Source of the DNA: a virus
Strand: one strand, 5' to 3'
Virus record (IMG/VR): IMGVR_UViG_3300033571_013388
Location: 18,524 to 82,523 of that record
DNA: 64,000 nucleotides
How positions within the stretch are numbered: the first letter of the stretch is position 1; each line of letters opens with the position of its first letter. Position numbers and translations under genes: made by a program. Shown piece after piece: positions 8,128-17,151 of the stretch. The notes under the pieces were generated by a model. That model was not told where the DNA came from. It saw only the letters and a program-made list of their open reading frames with translations, and did not search any database.

Positions 8128-8625
8128 ATGAGCCAAATTGTTAAAAAATTACTTCGTGAAGCTTTAGAGATACCATCATTTAGATTACCAAAAGATGTTA
8201 AGATTAGCGATGATGAAAAACTAGCCATTAAAAACGTTAAATGGACTGACCTTAAAATAGATGATTTAGGTGGTTCTGGAAACATTGCTCATTTGGCTGT
8301 TTTATTACCCTTTGAAACCATTGCTTCAGAATCAATCGTCATTGATATTCAATTAATTAATGACATGGTATATCAAATGCATGTACATTTACCAGAAGAT
8401 TTAAGAGGATTAGGTTTAGGTTATAAAATATATAAAGCCGTTATAAACGATTTAGGACATTTATATTCTGGTAAAGGTAGAAGATTAAACCCAATGGTTA
8501 CTAAGATATGGGATAAACTAAAAAATGATTCGGATTTTGATTGTGTTTCTAGTGAATTAGGTGATTTATGTATGATAAAAAACCACCCAAATAAAGAAGA
8601 ATTAACTCAATTCGTTGTAGGTTAA
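8128..8625 (+). CDS. GNAT-like acetyltransferase domain protein
   Basis: This is one of only two convincing plus-strand genes. ATG 8128 gives 165 residues; an upstream GTG at 8101 is less likely. The segment VHLPEDLRGLGLGYKIYKA (residues 86-104) has the RGxGxG acetyl-CoA binding signature of GNAT motif A, followed by an Asn- and Leu-rich helix. The substrate is unknown. The N-terminus MSQIVKKLLREALE carries an LLxE motif that recurs in other proteins here, so the product might be packaged in the head (inference). It is transcribed divergently from the nuclease operon and convergently with the primase gene, whose 3' end it overlaps by 24 bases. Confidence 0.7.
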   Translation: MSQIVKKLLREALEIPSFRLPKDVKISDDEKLAIKNVKWTDLKIDDLGGSGNIAHLAVLLPFETIASESIVIDIQLINDMVYQMHVHLPEDLRGLGLGYKIYKAVINDLGHLYSGKGRRLNPMVTKIWDKLKNDSDFDCVSSELGDLCMIKNHPNKEELTQFVVG

Positions 8626-9558
8626 TTGTCTAGCACTCATTAATAATTTAACAATACCTTTTGAACCAAGTTTTTCGTATATTTTTGATGGGTCATAACC
8701 TTCAGGGGATTTTACTATTTTTATCCTACCATAAAGGTTCCCAAAATTGAGTTGTTTATATAAGTTGACAGCATCTTCATAAGCATCGTCATCTAATACT
8801 ATTACTATATATCCGCTAGACCTTTCATAAAGCAAATCTAACAATTTAGGTGATATAAACTTACCTAATAATGGTATTGAATTTGGTGTTACTATATGGT
8901 CAGTCACACCTTCAACCAAATAAATGGTTGCATCCAAATTTAATTTACCTTCATTAAAGATTATTTCTTGTTTTTCAGCTTCTGGATTAAGATACTTTAA
9001 CTTAGTCTTCTCCTTAGCAAACCATCTAGCGATAAAATAATTTAATTTTCCATCTGAATCATATGATGGGATAATTATTCTGTTATAGTATTTTCCATGA
9101 ATTGTGTAACCAATTTTGTAATCATCTATAATTTCATCAGTTATTCCACGCTCTCTCAAGTACCTTAACGCTAAATCAGACTTATAATCCATACTAGAAC
9201 ATAATGATAATTTTTTATAACCTTCTGGTAAGGTTACAATTATTTCACTGTGTTCTTTATCATGTATTTCATCAGCATCTGGTTTAACCAATAAATACTC
9301 ACGAATGTTTCTTGGTGTGGCATACCTTTTAAGTAATTTCATTACTGGACCATACATATTGTTTGTATCTTGACAGGCCCAACATTTAAATACATTTCGC
9401 TGATAATTAATTTCAAGATTACCCTTGCCATCGCCATCTGGCATACCTTTATCTTCTGAACACGCAGGGCAATCAAAAGATACTTGTCCAGTGTCTTCAT
9501 TATGTTTTCTGTGTTCACCTAAGAACCCCTCTAGAATATTCACTAATAAGTGTGACAT
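8602..9558 (-). CDS. DNA primase, DnaG/gp61-like
   Basis: The 318-residue protein has an N-terminal zinc ribbon with C30-C33 (CPAC) and C59-C62 (CWAC), followed by a TOPRIM domain. The TOPRIM domain has its glutamate in YLVEGVTDH (about residue 220) and the DxDxD-type acidic cluster in IVLDDDAYEDA (about 255). It should make RNA primers for lagging-strand synthesis together with the DnaB-type helicase encoded at 36893-38302. It is separated from that helicase by 27 kb. The gene has its own promoter with only 4 nt between the -7 element and the ATG. Confidence 0.9.
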   Translation of the reverse strand: MSHLLVNILEGFLGEHRKHNEDTGQVSFDCPACSEDKGMPDGDGKGNLEINYQRNVFKCWACQDTNNMYGPVMKLLKRYATPRNIREYLLVKPDADEIHDKEHSEIIVTLPEGYKKLSLCSSMDYKSDLALRYLRERGITDEIIDDYKIGYTIHGKYYNRIIIPSYDSDGKLNYFIARWFAKEKTKLKYLNPEAEKQEIIFNEGKLNLDATIYLVEGVTDHIVTPNSIPLLGKFISPKLLDLLYERSSGYIVIVLDDDAYEDAVNLYKQLNFGNLYGRIKIVKSPEGYDPSKIYEKLGSKGIVKLLMSARQLTYNELS

Positions 9559-9562
9559 CCAA

Positions 9563-9594
9563 CAAAGGTATTAAATAAAATTGGAAAAAGCAAA
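9563..9594 (-). promoter_or_regulatory. Host-type promoter for the primase gene
   Basis: TTTG (9594-9591), 20 nt, TACCTTTG (9570-9563), then TTGG and the ATG at 9558. The expected transcription start is at or next to the start codon, so the mRNA would be leaderless. Confidence 0.7.
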
Positions 9595-9597
9595 TAT

Positions 9598-10239
9598 TTA
9601 ACTTTGTTTTCTAAGATTAAACCAAGCTAAACCACATGTGTAAGCATCACTCATGTCAAAATTTTCTTTTTTTAGTACATTGTTTTTATCTAATATCCAT
9701 TTTATTTGTGGTTCTAAATCACAAACTTTGTCAAAAATTACCATTTTTTTATCCACATCAAATGGGTAACCCCCAAATAACACAGGTTCGTTTTTAGATA
9801 TTTGTTTTTCTGACAATGGGGTTCCATCTTTTTTAGCTTTTCTAACAGACATCAATTCTGGAAACGCATATTTACGAGCATCGTATGATGATATAAAATC
9901 TGGTACAACACCGATGGTATCAAAAACAGATTTAGAAATCATCCCATTAAAACGTAAAAGCGTTGCAATTGTATATACGTTGTTTGATTGTAAAAGTGGT
10001 TCTTCAATAATAACATTTGAAATACCAAAATCTGCATATTTGTTTAAAAACTCTGTTTGGAAGATTTCAACTTTTTTGAATAATTCTTCCATTTTGTTTT
10101 CTGGTTTTGGTTTTACCTTTGGGCTAACATGATGTAACAATTTAAGTTCTCCTTTGTCACCCAAGTCTTCAAATAAAGCAATACCTATTGTAGATGTGGA
10201 TACATCCAAGGCCAATATAAATTTTGGTTCTTTTTGCAT
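9598..10239 (-). CDS. RuvC-like Holliday junction resolvase / RNase H-fold nuclease
   Basis: The 213-residue protein has the RuvC arrangement of acidic residues: D12 in ILALDVSTSTIGIALFE, E79/E80 in SNVIIEEP, and D195/D198 in DMSDAYTCGLAW. Members of this fold cut branched DNA. In T4 this job is done by the unrelated gp49, so this phage uses a different resolvase. The gene lies upstream of the primase promoter and immediately after the long late structural block. A weak hairpin near 10263-10278 separates it from that block. No clear promoter was found. Confidence 0.8.
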   Translation of the reverse strand: MQKEPKFILALDVSTSTIGIALFEDLGDKGELKLLHHVSPKVKPKPENKMEELFKKVEIFQTEFLNKYADFGISNVIIEEPLLQSNNVYTIATLLRFNGMISKSVFDTIGVVPDFISSYDARKYAFPELMSVRKAKKDGTPLSEKQISKNEPVLFGGYPFDVDKKMVIFDKVCDLEPQIKWILDKNNVLKKENFDMSDAYTCGLAWFNLRKQS

Positions 10240-10283
10240 ATGTTTTTAACACTAATCTAAGAACCTTTAATAAAAGGTAAAGA

Positions 10284-11486
10284 TTACAAATTTATTTTTA
10301 CACTTAAAGCTAAAAATTCATTTACATTTTTTGTAACTTGTCTATCAGTTTTACCGATAGCTATCAAATTATTTAAATTGTCGTATAAACCTACTTCTGA
10401 AATCCTAACAACATCTGAACCTGTAAAAGTTGAATTGGTTGAAGTGCCAAATTCGCCTCTAGCTGCAACACATGTTATATTTTGGTAAACTGAAGTTGAA
10501 ACACTGTTAAAACTAACTGTAGTAGCTGTGGCTGCTGTTGAAGTATAATTTGAAATAATCTGTTGGTTTGTAATGACCATAAAGCCCTTATCAAGGTATG
10601 CAATACCAACAATAGTATCAGCTGTAGTTCCAATATTGCTATTTGTTTGTAAATTGTAAAGTTGTTTTCCATTAACGCTAAAAGGTTTTGTTGTCCCGTA
10701 TCCAGTTGCCCAACTTAATGAACTAGAGCCACCGTTTGGTCTAGCAATAGAATCTGAGAATAACATTGCAATATTATCATCTAAATAGCTTGTTACAACT
10801 GATGTGTCTCTTATATTAGCATCTTGGATGGATAAAGAAGTTCCATCATTTTGAAAAGTGCTATAAATTGTATAGGTGCCAGCTGATGTAGGTAATTGTA
10901 TTTTTACAGTTTTACCATCAATACACTCACCATAATTTGCATTGTTTATGCCAATAACTAATATTTTTGTTTTAGAAATCGCACTAAGTGCTGTATCTGA
11001 ATATCCACCATTTGCATATGTTATACCAGTATAAGTATTATCATTATTTGTGTTTAAAGGTAAACCAAATGAATAATATAAATTAACCAAAGCATCCGTA
11101 TTGTAATTATTTCTGTCAATAATAACTCGTGTTAAATTATTACCACTTACTGTTGTAAAACCATTTGATAATAAATCTGTTGATATTGTTATTGATTGAG
11201 ATTCAACTGGTTTTCTTAGTAAACCACTAGAATTAACAATAATAGGTGATTTTAATTTTACGTTTTGAGCAGTACTATTGCTAAAAGATGCGTTTGCACC
11301 AATTTCACCAGCTTCAGCTGGAATTTGTCCAGTTGACAAAGTTAATGGAACATAGTAATTAGCGTCAGAGTCACCCAAAGAAAATGTGGTGATAAGTCCA
11401 TTATTTGTAGAAATCATTCTTTGTCTACCTAATGGTGTTAACTTAGCGTTTAATGTAATCGTATTTGCACTTGATATAAATCCCAT
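10284..11486 (-). CDS. Tail fibre or baseplate protein, paralogue of the next gene
   Basis: This 400-residue protein is rich in Ser, Thr and Asn. It starts MGFISSANTITLNAKLTPLGR and ends with VRISEVGLYDNLNNLIAIGK plus about 25 residues. The 711-residue neighbour (11488-13623) has the same bookends (VKLTEKGREQL and IRVTEVGIYDNLQNLVCIGK) but an unrelated middle. The pattern resembles tail-collar fibre proteins, where a conserved baseplate-binding part carries a variable insert. A host-contact or fibre-attachment role is likely, but the exact position in the virion is unknown. It is the last gene of the late block. Confidence 0.7.
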   Translation of the reverse strand: MGFISSANTITLNAKLTPLGRQRMISTNNGLITTFSLGDSDANYYVPLTLSTGQIPAEAGEIGANASFSNSTAQNVKLKSPIIVNSSGLLRKPVESQSITISTDLLSNGFTTVSGNNLTRVIIDRNNYNTDALVNLYYSFGLPLNTNNDNTYTGITYANGGYSDTALSAISKTKILVIGINNANYGECIDGKTVKIQLPTSAGTYTIYSTFQNDGTSLSIQDANIRDTSVVTSYLDDNIAMLFSDSIARPNGGSSSLSWATGYGTTKPFSVNGKQLYNLQTNSNIGTTADTIVGIAYLDKGFMVITNQQIISNYTSTAATATTVSFNSVSTSVYQNITCVAARGEFGTSTNSTFTGSDVVRISEVGLYDNLNNLIAIGKTDRQVTKNVNEFLALSVKINL

Positions 11487-11487
11487 T

Positions 11488-13623
11488 TTAAAAATCCATT
11501 GAAAGTTCCATCATTATTGTGTTGCCTGGTAGCAATATAACTGGTCTACTTAATTTACCAATACAAACTAGGTTTTGTAAATTATCGTAAATACCAACTT
11601 CCGTTACTCTAATATTAGGTGGATTGGTTGCTGGGTCAGTACTTCTGGTTGGGTTTGATGTCAGATTGAATAAACTTGAATTAACTCTGACATCAAAAAT
11701 AGTTTTATAAATAGTAGCCCCAATATATGTTTCTAAGTTACCATAAAAAAACCTTTCATCACCAAATTGTAAGTTATTTGGTTGGTTTATTTGTGGTAAG
11801 TTTAATAAAGGAACCAAATTAAATGTTGTTGCGGAAGCCGCTTTTAAACTATCTAAAATAAAACCATTTGTTGCTGGTGATTGATTTTCTAAAAGTTTAG
11901 GGTCAATTGTTTGACCTGTATTTACGGTTATCGCATTGCTTGTAAAATCATACGCTTTCCAAGCTGCTGGGTCTGGTCTCTGTGTTGAGCCAGATACTAC
12001 TTGATATAATAACTTAAAATTAGTAGCGTAAAACCCTAAACCGTCATAACCAACATTCTCTATTTTACGCATATATGGGAGTAAATCTGTACCGTTTATT
12101 CTAAAAGCAATATCTTTAGCTGTTGACGTGATATTATCAACTTTAACGTATTGTTGACATGGGAGACTTGTTGTTAATCCGCTAACACCACTTACTTCCA
12201 AAGAATATGTTAAATACATTGTTTGGTTTGAACCCAAAACACCAGTAGATGTACCACCAGAAGGTGATTGAAGTGTAGCCGCTAATTCTGGTAATGTCCA
12301 ATTTCTGTTAGATTTATAAGACATAGCAGCAACGATTTCATCATTATCTATCACAATCATTTTTAATTGTGGAAAAACTTTACCCACAACCAATGGTGTT
12401 GTGTTTGCTGTTGATATGAATGATGGGTCTTCAATTAAATCAATGTATTCTATATCGCTAGTACCAATTCTTTGTGTTGACCCACTAGCTATGAAATCCA
12501 TACCCATTGATGTACCGCTGGCTGTTGCATAACCATCTCTATGGTACATTAAATTAGGCATATGTACTTTAACATATTTGTTATTTGTAGCATCTACATA
12601 GAAAAATTCACCATATAAATTTGATATAGCGTTGTTTGTATAATGAATTATAGAAATTGATTTTGAGACATCGTCTAGATAACTAATCCCTGGGTCGTTA
12701 CATTTTAATTGTGTTTCACTTAAACCACTAGAAACACAAAGATATTCAAAATATGGGTTTTTAGTTCCAAAATATGGATATGAACCAAAATAGGTATAAT
12801 CTTCATGTGTCCCACCTGACATACCAGCTAAGTTTTCACACCAAACATTATTCATGTTCCAAACTGGAACATCATGACATGTTACATTTATTGAAGAATT
12901 AAAAGATAGCGTTCCAGTATCCCAATATGCTGTTGTAGTACCAGTTGCAATAGTATCATAAATTTCACCACCTCTATAAATCAATAATTGGGAAGATTGT
13001 GAATCACCAGAAAGATTTGGCAAATTTCTATCCAAAGTTGCTGTATTGCCAGTTAACCCTTGAACTTTAAACCATAAATTTGGTGTTGCAATCGTAGTTT
13101 CATTAGCTGAAATTGGTCCTACGATTGAATTGGTTAATTTAAGCAGAACTATATCACCAACACTAACAACTGGTGAACCACTTAATATTAATGTAGTGGT
13201 GCCAGATAAAGTAGAATTTGCAACTGGTTGATAATAAGGTGTTAAAGTTGTTGATAGATTCGTTGTAAAACCTGTTATATTGTTTGTGAAAAAACCTCTT
13301 TCATCAGCTTGATTGTTTACAATCGCTTTTACAACGTTCATATTTGAGGCATTTATAGCTTGATAGTTTGACGTTGATGTGCTAGAGGTGATAAAGCTTT
13401 TAATATTTGGTTGTCTATCAACTGGTCTTAAAACTTTACTTGTGGCTGAAAGAGTCACGTTATTAGGGTTTGCATCTACTATTGCTTCTCTTTCGTAGTT
13501 TATTTCAGAATCTCCAATCGCCCAATAACTAAAGTTCAATTGACCTAAAGAAAGTTGTTCTCTCCCTTTTTCAGTTAATTTGACACTCACAAATGGATTC
13601 GTGCTTGTAATGATATAGCTCAT
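11488..13623 (-). CDS. Tail fibre or baseplate protein, larger paralogue
   Basis: The 711-residue protein shares its N-terminus (VKLTEKGREQLSLGQLNFSY) and C-terminus (RVTEVGIYDNLQNLVCIGK) with the downstream 400-residue protein. It has a much longer, beta-rich insert. Length and composition fit a fibre or fibre-adaptor protein. Two copies of the AT motif GATATTTATAA lie directly upstream, one ending 4 nt from the ATG. The two genes are separated by one base, so they are co-translated. Confidence 0.7.
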   Translation of the reverse strand: MSYIITSTNPFVSVKLTEKGREQLSLGQLNFSYWAIGDSEINYEREAIVDANPNNVTLSATSKVLRPVDRQPNIKSFITSSTSTSNYQAINASNMNVVKAIVNNQADERGFFTNNITGFTTNLSTTLTPYYQPVANSTLSGTTTLILSGSPVVSVGDIVLLKLTNSIVGPISANETTIATPNLWFKVQGLTGNTATLDRNLPNLSGDSQSSQLLIYRGGEIYDTIATGTTTAYWDTGTLSFNSSINVTCHDVPVWNMNNVWCENLAGMSGGTHEDYTYFGSYPYFGTKNPYFEYLCVSSGLSETQLKCNDPGISYLDDVSKSISIIHYTNNAISNLYGEFFYVDATNNKYVKVHMPNLMYHRDGYATASGTSMGMDFIASGSTQRIGTSDIEYIDLIEDPSFISTANTTPLVVGKVFPQLKMIVIDNDEIVAAMSYKSNRNWTLPELAATLQSPSGGTSTGVLGSNQTMYLTYSLEVSGVSGLTTSLPCQQYVKVDNITSTAKDIAFRINGTDLLPYMRKIENVGYDGLGFYATNFKLLYQVVSGSTQRPDPAAWKAYDFTSNAITVNTGQTIDPKLLENQSPATNGFILDSLKAASATTFNLVPLLNLPQINQPNNLQFGDERFFYGNLETYIGATIYKTIFDVRVNSSLFNLTSNPTRSTDPATNPPNIRVTEVGIYDNLQNLVCIGKLSRPVILLPGNTIMMELSMDF

Positions 13624-13626
13624 ATG

Positions 13627-13670
13627 TTATAAATATCTTTGTTTTTAGCTTTATTTTAGTTATAAATATC
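13627..13670 (-). promoter_or_regulatory. Pair of candidate late-promoter motifs
   Basis: GATATTTATAA occurs twice on the minus strand, at 13637-13627 and 13670-13660, in the 62-nt gap before the 711-residue gene. The same core recurs upstream of other structural genes. Confidence 0.45.
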
Positions 13671-13685
13671 CAATAGTCAATAATA

Positions 13686-15122
13686 TTAGTATGAATTTAT
13701 TGAATTTGTTTGTACTATTATTGGTATTGTTTCACTATATGCAATATCAGTAATAACATTACCACAAAGTGCTTCATAGTTTTTTTCATTTTTAACTCTA
13801 TAATATAAAGTCGTTCCGACTGTTCCACTAGCAATAAACGTATCATAATAAAGTGAAATACCTGTAACGTAAGGTTGAGAAATGCTGCTGTAAAGTGTTG
13901 AAAAAGTTTTTCCAGTGCTAACTTCTAACGTAAAGGTACCGTTAGGTTTTTGTGGAGGTGTTGTTATTTGCCACCCAACACTAGGATTATTTGTTATCAA
14001 ACCATTTACTGCTGATACAATTGGGAAATATGCTATTGTAATCAAATCACCTACCAACAAATCACCTTCTAATATTATTCTTTTTGGGTTTGATTTTGAT
14101 TGATAGTAATCGATTCCATTTGCTAGCATAACACCATTTAACATAACCAATATAGAACCACCAGTAGCTGGTGACACACTAGTATAAATTTCATATTTTT
14201 GTTTGGTTGTATTATAATACACTGAATTAGAGCCTTCGTTTCCAGTTGAACCGCTGACTATTGATGAAGAAATATCAATATTGTCACCAACTAAATTATT
14301 TCCACCGTTTGTTGTGTAAATAATGGTAACTATATCACCCTTAACCATAGATGAATTCATAGTTACAAGACTACCAGAGTAAGTATAATCGTATGTTGGG
14401 GCTAATACTAAACCATTTAATGTTATTATAAAAAACCCTTTTACTAAATAAGATACAACAAATGTTGTTTGACCGTTTTCTGGTAAAAATACTTGTTGAA
14501 ATAACTGATTTGCTGGAGCCAAATTACTACTATTGTTTAATAATTTTGGCGTTTCAGCACCTTTAAAAGCTATAAAGTAATAATCAATATTTGAATCATA
14601 TAACGCATATTCAGTTCCATTTTTATATTGTGCTGTGTCCACTATTTTACCCAATTCACCTAAATATTTTGTTGTTGCGCTAAAATTATAATAACCCTTA
14701 ACCAAATAATCACCATCTAAAGCTAAAGAATTAATTGGTATATTTTGCAGTAAAGTTTTGTTACCACCTTTGGTTGTCAAATTAGAGTTATTGAAGTTTC
14801 CAGACCTATATACTGGTGGTTGTGCAAATATATTAGCATTTTCGTTGTACTTATAAATTTCATATCTAAATGTAGCACTATTTGCTGTAAAGGTATTTGT
14901 ATTGGCTGTAAATGTAAATTCTAGGGGTATTTCAGCTTCAGTTGTTATAACATATGTATTACCAGTAGTAACACCAGAACAATCTATTTTAGAAGCACCA
15001 CTTAACGTAAACAAGGGTCCCTCAAAAATGTTAATATCCGAACTCATATTAACATTGACGAAGTCCTTGTTTCTAACAGCACTATGTTGATTCTGTATGT
15101 ATATAAGTTCTTGATACCTCAT
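13686..15122 (-). CDS. Tail fibre-like protein with two beta repeats
   Basis: The 478-residue protein contains two related blocks, ITLNGLVLAPTYDYTYSG...KGDIVTIIY and VMLNGVMLANGIDYYQSK...VGDLITIAYF. This is a common phage fibre repeat (LNGxxLxxGxDYxxxG...GDxIxxxY). The N-terminal 180 residues are beta-rich and hydrophilic. The likely role is a fibre shaft or adaptor. The start overlaps the stop of the 80-residue gene upstream. Confidence 0.7.
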   Translation of the reverse strand: MRYQELIYIQNQHSAVRNKDFVNVNMSSDINIFEGPLFTLSGASKIDCSGVTTGNTYVITTEAEIPLEFTFTANTNTFTANSATFRYEIYKYNENANIFAQPPVYRSGNFNNSNLTTKGGNKTLLQNIPINSLALDGDYLVKGYYNFSATTKYLGELGKIVDTAQYKNGTEYALYDSNIDYYFIAFKGAETPKLLNNSSNLAPANQLFQQVFLPENGQTTFVVSYLVKGFFIITLNGLVLAPTYDYTYSGSLVTMNSSMVKGDIVTIIYTTNGGNNLVGDNIDISSSIVSGSTGNEGSNSVYYNTTKQKYEIYTSVSPATGGSILVMLNGVMLANGIDYYQSKSNPKRIILEGDLLVGDLITIAYFPIVSAVNGLITNNPSVGWQITTPPQKPNGTFTLEVSTGKTFSTLYSSISQPYVTGISLYYDTFIASGTVGTTLYYRVKNEKNYEALCGNVITDIAYSETIPIIVQTNSINSY

Positions 15123-15364
15123 TAATAATTTATATTTAATGTTGTTACTGTTAAGTTTTTGCTATTTTTTAAACCTAATAATAAAGGTTTTGTTAAAGCA
15201 AATGCTTGTTCAATTTTAGTAAAATTTTGTAAATAAGCAATCAAACTATATATATTAATATAGTCTTCTTGTTGTAATTCAGCCGAAACACCCTTCAAAT
15301 AAACAACATTACCAGTTGTATTATCATAAATATTACCTTTTATATTTTTAATTAATTGTGGCAT
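15122..15364 (-). CDS. Small hypothetical protein in the fibre cluster
   Basis: This 80-residue protein (MPQLIKNIKGNIYDNTTGN...) lies between two fibre genes and is translationally coupled to the one below. It has no recognisable domain. Context suggests a small fibre accessory, connector or chaperone, but the sequence alone does not show which. Confidence 0.6.
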   Translation of the reverse strand: MPQLIKNIKGNIYDNTTGNVVYLKGVSAELQQEDYINIYSLIAYLQNFTKIEQAFALTKPLLLGLKNSKNLTVTTLNINY

Positions 15365-15375
15365 GTTATATTAAA

Positions 15376-17121
15376 TTACGATAAATCTACCCAAGTTGTT
15401 CCGCTAGCGTAACCTTGAAATTTATCAGTTATAGTGTTATATATTATCATACCATTTTCAGGTGTCAGTGCATTTCTTTGTGTTAAGTCTAATTTTTTAA
15501 CAACAATAGGGTTAACATAAACTGTATTTGGTAAAGTATTTGTTATATTATTACCCAAAACTATTGTTGTTGTGCCACTTGCTGTTGAACCCGTTCCATG
15601 CACAAAACTATAATTTCCCAAAGCTGTTGTTCCCCTACCGCCAGCATGACTGGCTATACCTTCTGCTGTTGTGAACACACCTTCAGAATGTGAATAATCA
15701 CCATTAGCCGTTGTGCCAGAACCCTCAGCATGACTAGCATATCCATAAGTTCTATTATTGCTACCTTCAGCGTGACTGTAAGGCCCTGTAACTTGATTAC
15801 TCAAGCCTTCACCATGAGCTCCATCACCATAAACAACATTGTTTTGCCCTTCACCATGTGCGTAAAAACCATAAACAATAACTTGATAACCTTCAGCATG
15901 AGCTCCTACAACTAATGCATTTGTTTCATGACCCTCAGCATGGCTGTAATCGCCTATTGCGTTTGTAACAATACCCTCCGCATGACTAGCATTACCAATA
16001 GCTATTGTGCCAGAACCTTCAGCATGAGCTCCAGTACCAGATGCATTTGTTAAAAAACCCTCAGCATGGCTAGTTATGCCACTTGCGATGGTTAAAACCC
16101 CCTCGGCATGACTAGATGTGCCAAATGCCGTTGTACCAGACCCCTCGGCATGGCTAGTATTCCCAAATGCTGTTGTAGAATCACCCTCAGCATGACTAGT
16201 TATGCCACTTGCGATGGTTAAAACCCCCTCGGCATGACTAGATGTGCCAAAAGCTGTTGTGCCAGAACCCTCAGCATGTGAACCATATTCACCAGAAGCT
16301 GTTGTTTGCCAACCTTCAGCATGTGAGCTGTAATTAGCAATAGCTTTGGTTTGATAACCTTCGGCATGCGAATCATCACCAATAGCTGTTGTTTGATAAC
16401 CTTCAGAGTGACTAGCTATGCCAGAAGAAGTTGTTTGAAAGCCCTCGGCATGTGATTGTGGTCCCATGGCTCTTGTTTGCCAACCTTCAGCATGACTATA
16501 TACCCCACCAGCTATTGTTGTTCTACCTTCAGCATGACTAGAAGTACCTGAAGCTGTTGTTTGAAAGCCCTCGGCATGACTATATAACCCAACAGCTGTT
16601 GTCAAATTACCCTCAGCATGACTAGTGTTACCGCTGGCTGTTGTCAAATTACCCTCAGCATGACTAGCACTACCAATTGTAATCGTGCCTGAACCTTCGG
16701 AATGGCTATCAGCACCTATTGCTGTAGTGTTATTCCCTTCGGCATGACTTGAAGAGCCGAAAGCTGTAGTATTATTACCTTCAGCATGACTAGATGAGCC
16801 TGAAGCTGTTGTTTGATAACCCTCAGCATGACTACCATTATTACCTGAAGCTAATGTATTTCTACCTTCAGCAACAGCATAAGTACCAGTTGCGTCTAAC
16901 CCGCTTGTGTTATTGGCTTTAATTGGAAAGTTTGAACCGTTCCAAGTTGAACCAGAGGTCCAATAATCGCCAGTATTTATTGATAATAGGTTGACAACCT
17001 TTGATAGGGGTAATTTGTAGGAGCTACCAGCTGGGTCTTGTGAGGTATCGCCAGTAACAACAATGTGAATTAAATCTGTTAAACTTGCTGCTGAATATTC
17101 TGTTCTATCTGTTAGTTTCAT
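15376..17121 (-). CDS. Trimeric fibre with about 29 YadA-head-like SHAEG repeats
   Basis: The 581-residue protein has an N-terminal attachment region of about 90 residues. About 29 tandem 14-residue repeats of the type SHAEGxxTTAxGxx follow (a few are 15), as in the left-handed beta roll of YadA-type trimeric adhesin heads. It ends with a region containing ENGMIIYNT and WVDLS, typical of Bacteroidota fibre C-termini. It is very probably a trimeric receptor-binding or shaft fibre. Repeat positions 1-5 are almost invariant while the loops vary. A 56-base segment is duplicated exactly 126 bases apart, showing recent repeat expansion. GATATTTATAA lies at 17131-17141 upstream. Confidence 0.85.
   Translation of the reverse strand: MKLTDRTEYSAASLTDLIHIVVTGDTSQDPAGSSYKLPLSKVVNLLSINTGDYWTSGSTWNGSNFPIKANNTSGLDATGTYAVAEGRNTLASGNNGSHAEGYQTTASGSSSHAEGNNTTAFGSSSHAEGNNTTAIGADSHSEGSGTITIGSASHAEGNLTTASGNTSHAEGNLTTAVGLYSHAEGFQTTASGTSSHAEGRTTIAGGVYSHAEGWQTRAMGPQSHAEGFQTTSSGIASHSEGYQTTAIGDDSHAEGYQTKAIANYSSHAEGWQTTASGEYGSHAEGSGTTAFGTSSHAEGVLTIASGITSHAEGDSTTAFGNTSHAEGSGTTAFGTSSHAEGVLTIASGITSHAEGFLTNASGTGAHAEGSGTIAIGNASHAEGIVTNAIGDYSHAEGHETNALVVGAHAEGYQVIVYGFYAHGEGQNNVVYGDGAHGEGLSNQVTGPYSHAEGSNNRTYGYASHAEGSGTTANGDYSHSEGVFTTAEGIASHAGGRGTTALGNYSFVHGTGSTASGTTTIVLGNNITNTLPNTVYVNPIVVKKLDLTQRNALTPENGMIIYNTITDKFQGYASGTTWVDLS
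15600..16840 (-). repeat. 42-bp coding tandem repeats (SHAEG array)
   Basis: About 29 degenerate 42-bp units encode the 14-residue repeats. Bases 16070-16125 and 16196-16251 are identical, offset by exactly three units (126 bases). Confidence 0.85.
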
Positions 17122-17130
17122 ATTTTTATT

Positions 17131-17141
17131 TTATAAATATC
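17131..17141 (-). promoter_or_regulatory. Candidate late-promoter motif upstream of the SHAEG fibre gene
   Basis: GATATTTATAA on the minus strand; TATTTATA ends 10 nt before the ATG at 17121. Confidence 0.4.
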
Positions 17142-17151
17142 ATTTGTTATG

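Noticed and set aside
8071-8136. N-terminal extension of the nuclease gene starting at 8136
   Set aside because: It would translate through the promoter at 8076-8107. The ATG at 8070 fits the leaderless pattern seen in other genes.
10263-10278. Hairpin ACCTTT/AAAGGT after the 400-residue fibre gene
   Set aside because: The stem is only 6 bp, is AT-rich and has no T run. I did not list it as a terminator.
15600-16840. Regular 42-bp repeats suggesting a CRISPR array
   Set aside because: The repeats keep one reading frame, encode SHAEG units and have no unique spacers of constant length. It is a coding repeat.
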